A stretch of 64,000 bases of DNA from an uncultured Eggerthellaceae bacterium (GCA_934617425.1 CAKTUD010000001.1:186001-250000); one strand, 5' to 3'; positions 36,599 through 45,959 are shown, numbered from the stretch's first letter. Notes: generated by a model from the sequence alone, not told the origin. Numbers and translations are program-made.

Positions 36599-37420
36599 CT
36601 ATCTGGAAGAACGGCTGCGATGCGCGGCAACCGCAACCGCAAAAGCCAGGCAGCACGCAAGCGCCAAGGGAATCAGCGGAACCCCATCTCCTGTTTGGAG
36701 AAAGCGCGCAAGCGCATTGCCAGAAGCCTCGTCGCCAGAGGACGCAGAATCATCGACCTTCCCTTGCCCATCGTCGCCTGAATCGCTATCCGGCGTGCTA
36801 ATCGGCTGTTGCTCCATCTTGGGAAAGGCGACCACATCGTAGTCCCAGCCATCGCCAACAGCCGCAGCATGGGGAACGGAAATGAGACAAGGCGCCGTAT
36901 CGTAGCGATACCCATCGACCGCCACCTCGGCAGCCGAAACAAGATACAACCCCGGAACAAGCTCCGTAAACGAAACCGTGCCGTCGGCAGAAGACGTCCC
37001 CTCTGCGCAAGATTGCACCTTCGCCTTTGCCGCCGCTGCGAAAAGCGTTTTTGCCGCAGCATCCCATTCTGTCGAAGATCCCAGATCGTCAAAATCAATG
37101 CTGCAATCGGCAAATTCGGGGGCTGCCTCAAACCGGGCAGCTTGATCAACATCGGCAACGCGCCACAACGCAAAGGAAAGCCCCGCGACCGGGGCGCGAT
37201 CAAACTCGCACGAAAGCACAAGCGAACCCGTACGCTGCAAATCGATAGACTGTGCAACCGGAGCGCTTTGGACATCCTGGCCAGCCGAGGTCGCGTACGC
37301 CACCTGCACACGTCCAGTAAAAACCAGCAAGAAGGCGATAGCGAGCGCGATCAGGTAAGACGCATGCAAACGACCGATGCCGAACTCCGTCATTCGCCTA
37401 ATTTGCCTATACGCACTCAT
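36599..37420 (-). CDS. Minor pilin subunit with atypical sorting signal
   Basis: 273 residues. Its ATG overlaps the sortase stop in the form ATGA. The N-terminus has a signal peptide (LHASYLIALAIAFLLVF...VAYAT). The middle holds a SpaA/Cna-B-like domain, with GLSFALWRVADVD and the closing pattern SADGTVSFTELVPGLYLVSA. A Ser/Asp/Gly-rich stalk leads to ARFLQTGDGVPLIPLALA, a membrane helix and a basic tail (HRSRSSR). FLQTGD sits where LPxTGD is expected, so the sorting motif is degenerate. Position after the sortase and its size suggest a basal pilin or anchoring subunit. Confidence 0.82.
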   Translation of the reverse strand: MSAYRQIRRMTEFGIGRLHASYLIALAIAFLLVFTGRVQVAYATSAGQDVQSAPVAQSIDLQRTGSLVLSCEFDRAPVAGLSFALWRVADVDQAARFEAAPEFADCSIDFDDLGSSTEWDAAAKTLFAAAAKAKVQSCAEGTSSADGTVSFTELVPGLYLVSAAEVAVDGYRYDTAPCLISVPHAAAVGDGWDYDVVAFPKMEQQPISTPDSDSGDDGQGKVDDSASSGDEASGNALARFLQTGDGVPLIPLALACCLAFAVAVAAHRSRSSR

Positions 37421-38301
37421 TCGTTTCGCCCGTCTTCCCTCGCGCCACGGCGGCGCAAAATCAAATACAGCAAGCTGAGCACCAGCGCAACCGCTGCGAT
37501 GCCAATCAAAATCCACAACCAATACTGCGTGAAGATCGACTGCGACACATCAGCCAGCGCCTCGTCGTCAGGAGAATACGCCACACGATGACCCTGCACG
37601 AGCAGACGATGAGTGTTGACCCCGTAAGGCGTGCACGTGACCAGCGTGACTAGGTCAGAATAACCCTGAATAGCAAGGCTCTCGGTTTCCGTAGGCTCAA
37701 CCACCGCGATCCAATCGACCTCGTAAGCCATCGAGCGATCCAGCACATGGATGAAAAACTTGTCACCGATCTCCAACTGATCGAGATCGGTAAACAACGC
37801 CGCCGAAGACAGCCCACGGTGAACCGACAAAACACAATGCGTCCCTGCGCCACCCACCGGCAATGCCGAGCCCTGCAAATGCCCAACGCCAGCTTTGAGG
37901 GAGTCCTCGCTGGTAGTGTGATAAATCGGCAAATTCTGCCCGATACGCGGGATGTTGATGTAGCCCATCATCCCGTCATCGCGAAAAGCCAGCTGCGCCT
38001 TATAGTTAGCGTCTTCGTCCTCGGCATGGAAGGCGAACGCATCGGGAATGCCTTTGCCTTCAAGCGTCTTGTTGTAATCCTCAGCGGCAGCAAGCCAACG
38101 ATCCGAATCGGCCTCGCTTGTATCGGAAGCCTGCTGCTGGTAGCTGGCTATAGCGCGCCCGTGGCTCCACTCGTTCCGTGCGTTTGAAAAGGCGGGGTAC
38201 AAAAGCAGAGCCAAACCCAGAACAAACACCAGCGCGAAGAGGAAGTTCGCGACTGAACCTCCTCTCGACCGTTTTGCATGCTTTGGCCCACCTGCGCGCA
38301 T
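37417..38301 (-). CDS. Class C (pilus-polymerising) sortase
   Basis: Transpeptidase of 294 residues that links pilin subunits. N-terminal helix at about 18-38 and C-terminal helix (YWLWILIGIAAVALVLSLLYLIL) are typical of class C. Catalytic residues are His in HCVLSVHRGLSS, Cys in TLVTCTPYGVNTHRLLVQG and Arg in the same segment. GYINIPRIGQNLPIYH is the standard core start. A lid-like region with DPW/DPF was not identified. The gene is intact although the pilin genes upstream are disrupted. It begins 18 bases after the backbone gene. Confidence 0.95.
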   Translation of the reverse strand: MRAGGPKHAKRSRGGSVANFLFALVFVLGLALLLYPAFSNARNEWSHGRAIASYQQQASDTSEADSDRWLAAAEDYNKTLEGKGIPDAFAFHAEDEDANYKAQLAFRDDGMMGYINIPRIGQNLPIYHTTSEDSLKAGVGHLQGSALPVGGAGTHCVLSVHRGLSSAALFTDLDQLEIGDKFFIHVLDRSMAYEVDWIAVVEPTETESLAIQGYSDLVTLVTCTPYGVNTHRLLVQGHRVAYSPDDEALADVSQSIFTQYWLWILIGIAAVALVLSLLYLILRRRGAREDGRNE

Positions 38302-38319
38302 ACGCTAACCTAGCTCGCG

Positions 38320-40036
38320 CTAGCGCTGGTTTCTACGACGGAACACGAAGAACGCACCCGCTGCGATCATCAGCACGACACCCGCAACGGTAAGCACGAT
38401 GGTGCCCATACCGCCCGTGGTGGGAAGCGAAGGAGTGGCAGAGTTAGCCAAAGTTATTTTACAAACTGCATGATCCGCTGCTGTTTCCTTGATCAACTGA
38501 AAATCGGCTTCGGAATCAGCCGTCAAGCAGCCAAAGGTAGGATTCGCCGTCGCGGGGTTGCCAAGATTGCCCGTATGCTCGGTGTTGTTGCCATTCTGCT
38601 TGAGCGACTGCAACTCGAGCGTATAAGAACTCTGGGGCTTGTAATAGCCATTGGGAACCGTGGTCTCCTCCACGAAATACTTCTTGGAAGCATCGATACC
38701 GCGAATCTCCAGCTGATTTTCGCCAGCGCCCGCAGCGGCCGCGATCTCAGACACCGCATCGTCGTCGTCGCTCACAACATAAATGTCATCGGAAAGCTGC
38801 TTGAACTTCAGCGGATTCGATGCATCCTTGGTGTCACCACCCGTATGGAAGGTGTACTTCGCGCCGGTCAGGGCATCGCTGTCGAGATTTGTCTTAGCAA
38901 GCTGCAGCGCAAACGTATACACCGTGGCAGAGACCTTGTTGGTCTGTGACGTGTCGCCAGCAGCGTTGGTCCAGTAGGTCAGATATGCGCTGTTTTCACC
39001 CTCGTAATGACCATCGACCTGGGTCTTCACAATATCGTCTTTGACCTTTGCCGTATAGACGATGTAATACGTGCCTTCGCCCAACTTGTCATAATCGATA
39101 TCGAAGGCGACTTGTTGCTTACCACCCGTATACGAGGTTGTACCCTCGCTGTTAAGCGATACAGCATCGGTAATAGAATCGCCCTCATACGCCTCGCTGC
39201 CATTTTTGGCAGCTTTGTAAACAGCGACGGAATCCGCGTTGTACTCGACGTTACTCAGTTCGTCATGAAGCGTGAAGAAGGGCTTGCCCACAGCAGTGTA
39301 GTCGGGGAAAGTAACCTTGAGGGGCATAGGTGACGGTCTCGCCAACCTGAACCGTTTGGGTCTTCTTCAAATCGCCATTCACGCGCTTGACGAACTTGTT
39401 GATTTCGGGGCCTTGGGTGCTCTTCATCTGCACAGTAAGGGAATTACCCAAATCGTTGCCCCCGGCGTAAACGATCGATTTGCTGCCCTCAACCTTCACA
39501 AACACCGAAACAGGGTTGTAAAGCGAAGAATTCTCGCCCGTGGTGGCAGGGAGCACCAAATAGTAGCCCGGCTCGAAAGAGTAGCTGGGGTTGGCGGAAT
39601 CGCTGTCCTTCTTGATGGAAGCAACCACATCGGGCTTCTTGTCGCCCCACTGATTGATGTAGCCCTTCAAGATCAGGCGAACGTTGTCAGCACTTGTGCT
39701 ATTGACGCCAGAGAACCAATCGGCGAGCTGATTGTCGGTCAAATCTGAAAGAGAACCGCTCTCGGGAAGAGCGGAAGCCCAGGCAACCGTGCCGTCCGCG
39801 TCTTTCAAATACGATTTGAAAGACGCATTGACTTCATACCCATGGTATTCGTCCGTATAGCTGAAGAGCTTGTAAGCATTTACCGTGTCACCCGTTGCCA
39901 CATTGTCGAACGTGACGGTTTTGGCATAGCTCGGCGCCTCATCTGCCAACGCCGGGGCGACAGAGCACAGCGCTGCGACCAGAGCCAAGACCACGGCAGC
40001 AACGAGCACGCCTGCTTTCCTCATTGCAGAAACCAT
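38320..40036 (-). pseudogene. Backbone pilin gene with a one-base frameshift
   Basis: The first part (40036 to about 39324) encodes a signal peptide (MRKAGVLVAAVVLALVAALC...APALA) and a first pilin domain (DTVNAYKLFSYTDEYHGYEV). It ends in QTVQVGETVTYA and then leaves frame. The second part, in another frame, resumes with LKVTFPDYTAVGKPFFTLHD and holds an E box (YFVEETTVPNGYY), sorting motif LPTTGG, membrane helix and basic tail. Removing one C from the CCCC run (GGGG at 39321-39324 on the plus strand) joins them exactly into 571 codons. It is therefore a broken, switchable or mis-sequenced major pilin. AAAGGAACC precedes the start. Confidence 0.88.
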
Positions 40037-40185
40037 CGGGGTTCCTTTCCTTTTACGCCGACCGCATTTCTGCGGCTTCTCCTTCTTTGCAATCCAGCGG
40101 CCTCGCGCTTTGCGAGGACCGCTCAAAACCGTTTTCCGGCGGGTTCTTCCCGTGACAACCGTGCGGATGCCCCGCGCTCCAGTAT

Positions 40186-43100
40186 CTAGGCATGCATCCC
40201 ACCTCTTTTGCGGCGTTTCGCCATCTTAGCGAAATCGCGACGGAAAAGCCCGACCATCGCTGTTGCCATCAAAGCGATGGCAACAAGCGTCACACGCACG
40301 ACGCCGACGCCGCCAGTGGTGGGCAGGTTATACAAGATATCGTTCACGACTGTGAAAGTGCATGTCTTGCTGCCCTCGGCTAAACCTGCGTAATCCCAGT
40401 AGCCGTCATCGGGCAGCTGCACGGACACAACGCCTTGCTGCACGTTTATCGTCGCCTCGCTTTGAAGCGAGCAGAATCCGTTTGGCGCCCTGGTTTCCTT
40501 TAGATAGTAGGTTCCATCCTGGAGCTCGCCATCGAAAAATGCCGCGCCGTTCTCGTCAGTAATGAATGGATCGCCAAACGCCCCGATGGCACCATCTGCG
40601 CTTTGGGTAGCGCTGCCATTGACGCCTTGGCTGGCGGCCGCGTTAGCATCTTCTGCGGCATCGGCCTTTTTGTAAAGCGTGAATTCGGCGCCGGCAAGCG
40701 GGTTTCCCGATACGTCGCGCTTCTGAACCTTTGGCGCCGCGCCAAAGGTGTTGGTGATGCTGGTAATGGGAGTCTTGTCCTCGGTTCCGTCGGCGGTGAT
40801 CTTGGTGATGGTTACGCCAGAGCCCGTCACTTGCGCCTTGTAGAGCACATCGGCGTCGAACTTATAACCAGCGGGCGCACCGGTTTCCTTTAGATAGTAG
40901 ATTCCCGTAGGAACAGCATCGAAGGTAACGGCCCCATTCTCGGCCGAAGTCACGCTCTGCAGCTCATTTGAACAAGCAGCGTCGGAATAAAGCCTGAACA
41001 CGGCGCCGGCAAGTGCGCGGCTCTTTTCGTCAACCTTGCTCAAGCTTATAAGGCCCTTGGACACGGTGTTGTACACCGTAAGACGCATATGATCGGAGAA
41101 GTGGCGCGTCGAGCCCTCGTCCCAATAGGCCGTTTCGTGCTCTTTCCCATCTGCCCTCTCCCAATACACGGGAGCAGCAAAGGAAACCTGATAGTTTTCG
41201 TAGCCGTCGGAATCAGCCTTGGGGTCATAGGAAACGTCGCCGATCTGCACTTCGCGCAAGCTGTACTCGGCAAGATCGCCGTCGGTGAACAGGGGCAGGC
41301 AGTTCCACTCGTAAGTCCAGTTGTTGTCGGCGCTAAGCGTTTGTTTGAAACTCGCGCCATCGATGTCTGACAGGGGCACGCCGTTACGGCAAAGCTGTAC
41401 GACAACAGGGAGCTTGGCATCTTCGCTGGTAGAGCCCCAGTCTTTCACCGCTTTTGCCGACGTGTACTCTTTCGATACGTTTTTGATGGTAAGCACACGG
41501 CCACCCGCGACTTCTATCCATCCGTCTTTAGGCTCGTCAACGTCAGAGTGGGTGTTCTGCGGCGTTGCGTATTCTATATCGCCATCAGCGGTTAGCTTCA
41601 TCTCTATATTTTGCGGACCCTTATAGCCCAAAGGCGTTTCTTCGCTCAAGTAGTACGTGGTATATTGCGCCGAAGATAGATGCATGCTGAAACGGCCGCT
41701 CGCATCGGTTTCAATCGAAGAAACCTCTTCGTAGCCATCGCTTAGCGCGGCAGAATCGGTTGAGTATTCCGCGGTGCCCGGCTTGCAGTAAATGGGAGGG
41801 GTCCAGCCATCCTTGGTGGACAAGTTGAAAGAAACACCAGCGATGCCATCGTGGGTGACGGCATCGACCTTCCAAACATTGATCGTTCCAACCTGGGTGT
41901 ACAGATTATTGAACGAAACGGTTTGATAGGCGTCAAGGGGAAGGTCACTTGCGTATGAGCCGAGCGTGACGTTTATTTCGCTCGTATCGCTATATGTTAA
42001 CCAACCGTTAGTGGCGCTTTCGGAATTGCTTATCTTGTACAAGCACGTGTTGTGATAAGGGTCGGGCGCGGCAAAACTGTTCTCGTGCACCGAGTAGGTT
42101 CGGCCCTGACGACCGTCGATAACCCATGTATAGGTGTCGGTTTGCGCATCGTAGCTGGTATAACCCGTTTTACCTTCGGGAGCCTCGGCAGTAGAGTCGA
42201 GCGTTAACGTATAATCAAGCACCGCTTCTTGAGTTGCAGCAGAGCTTGCCGATGCGTCTACGCCAGAAGACTCGTGTTCCACCGATATGTTGAAACCGCC
42301 CGCTTTCACAGCTTGGATGGCATCGTTGCTTCCCGAGAAAGTTTTCTTCACAACCAAACGCGCCGTTTTCGCCACCAAAACGCCGTCGATGCGCCAGCCA
42401 TCATAATGGGAGTATTTCATGGTGTACCAACGCACCGTGAAGTTGTCAGAAGTTAGGTCCTTTTTATCTACAACCTTGCCATCGATTTTAATGGTGCTTG
42501 CAGTTGAGGTGCGCAATTTAGCCAAAACATCCTCGTCGGAAGGAAAATCTTCCAACCAAATGCCATCACCCGTATACGATGTCCCCGTTAGCGATTCATC
42601 AGGAATTATGTGGTCTATCGCCGACCCGCGCAAAGCAGTATCGGCTTCGTAGACAGAATCCTCTTCCGTCGCAGGAGCCAACAACATCGCGTCGCCGTTC
42701 GAGGTCCTTCCCAACCCCTCGGCGCCGTGCACACGCGCGACATAAATAGAGTCGGTGAAGTCGTCTTCCAAAACCGGAGGAGAGAAACCGTTACTCATAT
42801 TGTCGGCGATTGTCGGCGATTTCGCAATTGGTGCTCATATAGAAGTTGGCCGATTGCGAACGGCCCGTCGTCGCATCGCAACCAACCCACATCGCCTCTA
42901 GCTCAACGGTTCCGCTATATTCTGAAACCGTTGCCATTTCTCCCACGCTGAGCTTTTGACCCGCCGAAAGAACAGCGCCCGAGCTCTTCACTTTCCAGCC
43001 GACGAACGTATATTGATAGCGACGGTTCTTGGGGTCGTTTTTTCCCGAAGAGGAAACGTATTTAACCTGGGCTAAATCGCTGTCGGGCGAAAGAACCGTA

Positions 43101-43840
43101 TAGTCGCCCGACGTCGAATCGTAAGTGTCCGTAAGGTTGGACTGGTTTTTCAAACCGCCCAACGAGATGCTGCCGTTTTGCGTTACGACCTGGCTGGCCA
43201 CGGAAATACTACCCATCGGCTGCAAGTAGTTGCCCAAGGTGCCGGCATTGTAAGATATTCGATAGTTGCGAATATTGACACTATCCGGGTAAACCGCTAT
43301 GTCGCCCGATATCGTTTCAGCAGTTGTGTAGGTAACGGTTCCGTCGCCGTTTACCTTGGTCCATACATTGTCGATGAGGACGAAAAAAGTAACGTCGGTG
43401 TAATCACCGTTTGTCGTCGGTTCGTAAGTTGCTGGAGAAACTTCGGAATCGTGATTGGAAGAATCTTCCGTATCCGCCGATTCTGTGCTCTGGCTTGCCA
43501 AAGACGCCACAGCGTCTTCGCTCGATGACGCATCCGAAACTATGGAACTCGTTTTCTCTTGAGAAGATACCGCATCAGAAGCGGAACCGACGGTATCGGC
43601 TAAACCGGCATCCGCAGCCGCCGCGGAAGAACCGCTATCCCCATCAGCATCGATGTCGTTTATCGACAGCCCACCGAAAGAACTTGAGCTCGAAAAAGCG
43701 GACGAACCCGCAGCTTGCGCAATAGATGCAAAAGACCCAGGAAATCACAGGGACGAAACTAGGCACAGTACGATAGCCAGGGAGAAGGCGCGAGGCACCC
43801 ACCTCGCACGGTGACGATGTTTTGCGTTTCTCTGCTGCAT
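40186..43840 (-). pseudogene. Large pilus tip adhesin gene with premature stop and frameshift
   Basis: From the ATG at 43840 the frame encodes MQQRNAKHRHRAR, then a signal-peptide core RAFSLAIVLCLVSSL, then TGA (43745-43747), then FPGSFASIAQAAG in the same frame. A Ser/Ala/Asp-rich region, a Listeria-Bacteroides-type repeat (YTFVGWKVKSSGAVLSAGQ) and a second break at a 10-base tandem duplication (42801-42820) follow. Past it an 870-residue stretch holds several Cna-B/SpaA domains with YYLKETGAPAGY and YYLKETRAPNGF, then NLPTTGG, a membrane helix and basic tail. Removing one repeat copy and reading through TGA gives 1,214 residues. It is first in the pilus operon. Confidence 0.85.
42801..42820. 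repeat. 10-base tandem duplication that shifts the tip-adhesin frame
   Basis: TGTCGGCGAT occurs twice in direct succession. With two copies the minus-strand frame ends nine bases later (stop at 42791). With one copy the sequence reads ...CEIADN|MSNGFSPPVLED... without interruption. Confidence 0.95.
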
Positions 43841-43867
43841 TTCCCTGTGCGCGCGGCAAGGGGCGTA

Positions 43868-43877
43868 CCCCCCCCCC
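43868..43877. repeat. Run of ten C (G on the coding strand) in the tip-adhesin leader
   Basis: A homopolymer of ten lies 28 bases upstream of the tip ATG at 43840. An ATG at 43894 is in frame with the signal peptide only for this tract length (or lengths differing by 3). Tracts of this size are prone to slippage. Confidence 0.9.
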
Positions 43878-43900
43878 GCAACAGTCTCGTTCATTTAGGC

Positions 43901-43927
43901 GTCATCGGCGCAGCGCGCGCCGATGAC
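43901..43927 (-). promoter_or_regulatory. Strong hairpin in the leader of the pilus transcript
   Basis: GTCATCGGCGC and GCGCCGATGAC form a perfect 11-bp stem with a 5-base loop. It lies between the predicted promoter and the ATG at 43894. No T run follows, so it is not an ordinary terminator; it may modulate translation. Confidence 0.6.
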
Positions 43928-43936
43928 TGGCATTCT

Positions 43937-43966
43937 ACTATATAAATGCTGCTTATTGAACAGCAA
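43937..43966 (-). promoter_or_regulatory. Predicted promoter of the pilus operon
   Basis: On the minus strand TTGCTG (43966-43961) and TATAGT (43942-43937) are 18 bases apart. The pair directly follows the stop of the truncated acetyltransferase gene and directs transcription into the tip-adhesin leader. Confidence 0.55.
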
Positions 43967-43971
43967 ACCGC

Positions 43972-44190
43972 TCATTGAGCTGCGATTAGCAGGTAGACAA
44001 ACGCATATAGAGCATCTGGGCAACCCGCAGACGCCCAACCGAGCCGATAGCCTGGGGGGGCGTACTCCTTGATTTGCGCTATCTCTTCCTTCGAAAGAAA
44101 TGAGTGCGTCGCACGCACCGAGCGCTCCCATACGGCAACTAGCTGCTGCACGAGGTCTTCGCTGCGATTTTCAACTTCGACAAGTTGCAT
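43972..44190 (-). pseudogene. Truncated GNAT acetyltransferase
   Basis: 72 codons. The first 45 match the N-terminus of YjaB-like GNAT acetyltransferases (LVQQLVAVWERSVRATHSFLSKEEIAQIKEY). From the CCCCCCC run onward (AYAPPGYRLGW...) the resemblance ends and a stop follows; the acetyl-CoA-binding core is missing. The start overlaps the stop of the TIM-barrel gene (TAATG). The break coincides with the upstream edge of the pilus locus, so an insertion or deletion there probably removed the rest. Confidence 0.75.
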
Positions 44191-44945
44191 TAGGCCAGTT
44201 CCTCATGATTTTGGGCGTTTGCCATCTCGCGATTGCGACGCATGGTCTCACGCTCAAGGTCGGCACTGCTTGGCGGCGTCCACGAAAGTGCATCGGCACC
44301 GGCTCTTATGGCTGCGCTCGCGGTTTCTTCGGTGGGACCAGCCGTAGCGATGATGGGAATATCGGGATAAGCCGCGCGCACCTGCGCGACGACCTCGCTC
44401 GTCTTGCGACCAGCCGCCACATTGATTATGCGCGCCCCCGCAAGGATTTTCTTCTCAAGATTCTCATCGAAGACACCCACGGTAGCAACGATGGGGATGT
44501 CGATCACCCGCGCCATATCAGCAATAAGCTCGGGAGTTGCCGACATATTGGCGATAACCGCACTGACACCTTGCGTCTCAGCCTCCATGGCCAAAATGAC
44601 CGAACGCGGCCCCGAAGTAGTGGCGCCCGTCACACCCGCAAGCACCGGACGGCCCGACACCTGCAAAAGCGCCTGCGTGATCGCTGGCTGGCAAGTAAAC
44701 GGCGCAGCGGCGAGAACGGCATCGGCATTGCTGTTGCGAATGATGTACAAATCGGTTGAGAAAACCAGCGTACGGATGGTGTGGCCAATGAGCTCGATGC
44801 CCGGGCACGCTTTCGCTGCCTGCGGCGCACGTATTTCCGCTTTGATCAAATTACCCTGGACCGACTTTGCTTCAAGCGCTATCTCAAAGCCGTCGTTTTC
44901 GAACTCGAAAGCGTCGACCTCGCTAAAATCGTCAAATTCGTTCAT
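44190..44945 (-). CDS. TIM-barrel protein, KDPG-aldolase-like
   Basis: 251 residues from the ATG at 44945, which has GAGGGGAAC upstream and overlaps the marR stop (ATGA). Alternating strand/helix units are visible: IELIGHTIRTLVFS, PVLAGVTGATTSG, VSAVIANMSAT, IPIVATVGVFDENLE, ARIINVAAGRKTSE, IPIIATAGPTEETASAAIRAGADALSWTPP. The last unit looks like a phosphate-binding site. The order fits KDPG aldolase or related small-molecule TIM barrels, without an obvious catalytic lysine. Coupling to a MarR regulator suggests a role in the response it controls. Confidence 0.72.
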   Translation of the reverse strand: MNEFDDFSEVDAFEFENDGFEIALEAKSVQGNLIKAEIRAPQAAKACPGIELIGHTIRTLVFSTDLYIIRNSNADAVLAAAPFTCQPAITQALLQVSGRPVLAGVTGATTSGPRSVILAMEAETQGVSAVIANMSATPELIADMARVIDIPIVATVGVFDENLEKKILAGARIINVAAGRKTSEVVAQVRAAYPDIPIIATAGPTEETASAAIRAGADALSWTPPSSADLERETMRRNREMANAQNHEELA

Positions 44946-45739
44946 TCGTTGTTCCCCTCTGGCTTTTCGCTGCAAGAATCGGTCCTGCAAGTCGTTGACG
45001 ACGAAGCGGGTATATTCGGTTCTGTCGAACTCGACAGAACCGACGCTTCCTCCGAGCTTCGTGCGCCCGACGTCGCAAAATGCTCGAATCCGTGCGAGTG
45101 ACGCAAACCGTCATGCACGCCATGGCTAAAAGCTCCGCGATGAAAACTTAAAAAATCGTCGGAAATCTTAGCAAAAGCCTCGCTCGAGTGTCCAAATTGC
45201 TCGCGCAGGTACTCCTTGCGCTCTTCGCGCTTTTCCCTTAGATGAGCAAGCTCGTCATCGCCGATGCTCGCCTCGAGATTCGCAATCATGCGATCAAGGA
45301 AGACTTCAAGCGTCTGCAGCTCATCATCGGAAAATCCCTCGAACGGATCGCTGTCGAAAGGCGAATGGAGAGGCTCCGATTGCTGAACTTCCTCCCCTTG
45401 CTTGGTGACGAAAACCAGCATCACACGCTTGTCTTCCTCGGAGGGGCGGCGCTCTATATACCCCGCCTTCTCCATTTTCGCCAAAAGCTCGTTAAGCGAC
45501 GACACGCGCATTCCCAAGATTTGCGCCAAATTTTTAGTGCTTATACCGTCTTTTAGCTTGAGACAAGCGAGCACTCTCCCCTGCCCGCTCGACGGGTTTT
45601 CAACAGGGCGCCCCACGCGTCCAACAAAACCTCGACGTTTTCCAAGCGCGAAAAATTGCAGCAAGGTTATTTGATGGTACTTATCCAACAGGACTTCTTT
45701 CCTGTTTTTCTCAGGTTTCTCGTCTTTCACGATACTCAC
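44942..45739 (-). CDS. MarR-family regulator with His-rich C-terminal tail
   Basis: 265 residues, against about 150 for a usual MarR. The winged helix-turn-helix is at about 45-115: GQGRVLACLKLKDGISTKNLAQILGMRVSSLNELLAKMEKAGYIERRPSEEDKRV is the classic pattern in two consecutive pieces. The tail from about 190 is charged, then His-rich (FHRGAFSHGVHDGLRHSHGF), then Ser/Thr-rich. The His cluster could bind metal. The gene heads an operon with the TIM-barrel gene and the truncated acetyltransferase. A palindrome in its promoter points to autoregulation. Confidence 0.88.
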   Translation of the reverse strand: MSIVKDEKPEKNRKEVLLDKYHQITLLQFFALGKRRGFVGRVGRPVENPSSGQGRVLACLKLKDGISTKNLAQILGMRVSSLNELLAKMEKAGYIERRPSEEDKRVMLVFVTKQGEEVQQSEPLHSPFDSDPFEGFSDDELQTLEVFLDRMIANLEASIGDDELAHLREKREERKEYLREQFGHSSEAFAKISDDFLSFHRGAFSHGVHDGLRHSHGFEHFATSGARSSEEASVLSSSTEPNIPASSSTTCRTDSCSEKPEGNNE

Positions 45740-45768
45740 TTTCTTTGCAATCCAACGTTTTCCACCAT

Positions 45769-45797
45769 AAAGTAAACGGTACCGTTAAGACTTTCAA
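45769..45797 (-). promoter_or_regulatory. marR promoter with palindromic operator in the spacer
   Basis: On the minus strand TTGAAA (45797-45792) and TACTTT (45774-45769) are separated by 17 bases. The spacer contains the perfect palindrome AACGGTACCGTT (45775-45786). The -10 match is weak (3 of 6). An operator between -35 and -10 is a standard repressor placement. The site could also affect the divergent cytochrome gene. Confidence 0.6.
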
Positions 45798-45959
45798 GAA
45801 CTTTTTCTTGCTTTGCCGTATTTGTTTTGCTTTTGTCGTTCAAACGTTATTTACCTGCGGTTTCGTAAATTTCACCCCACAGGGGTAATAGGCGCACGCG
45901 CGTAGAAAGCGCACAATCCGAGACATCGACAAACCATTTCGGGAAAGGAACGGGGGAGC

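Noticed and set aside
38320..39345. A separate pilin gene starting at 39345
   Set aside because: It has no signal peptide or ribosome site, and its first seven residues come from the wrong frame of the upstream half. It is the C-terminal part of the frameshifted backbone pilin.
42791..43510. GTG at 43510 as the true start of a separate 239-residue protein
   Set aside because: The frame continues upstream through a Ser/Ala/Asp-rich region into a signal peptide, with no ribosome site at 43510. It is a middle piece of the broken tip adhesin.
36291..44190. Integrative element inserted at tRNA-Leu(CAG)
   Set aside because: The pilus locus begins near the tRNA, but no integrase, no repeat of the tRNA end and no mobility gene were seen.
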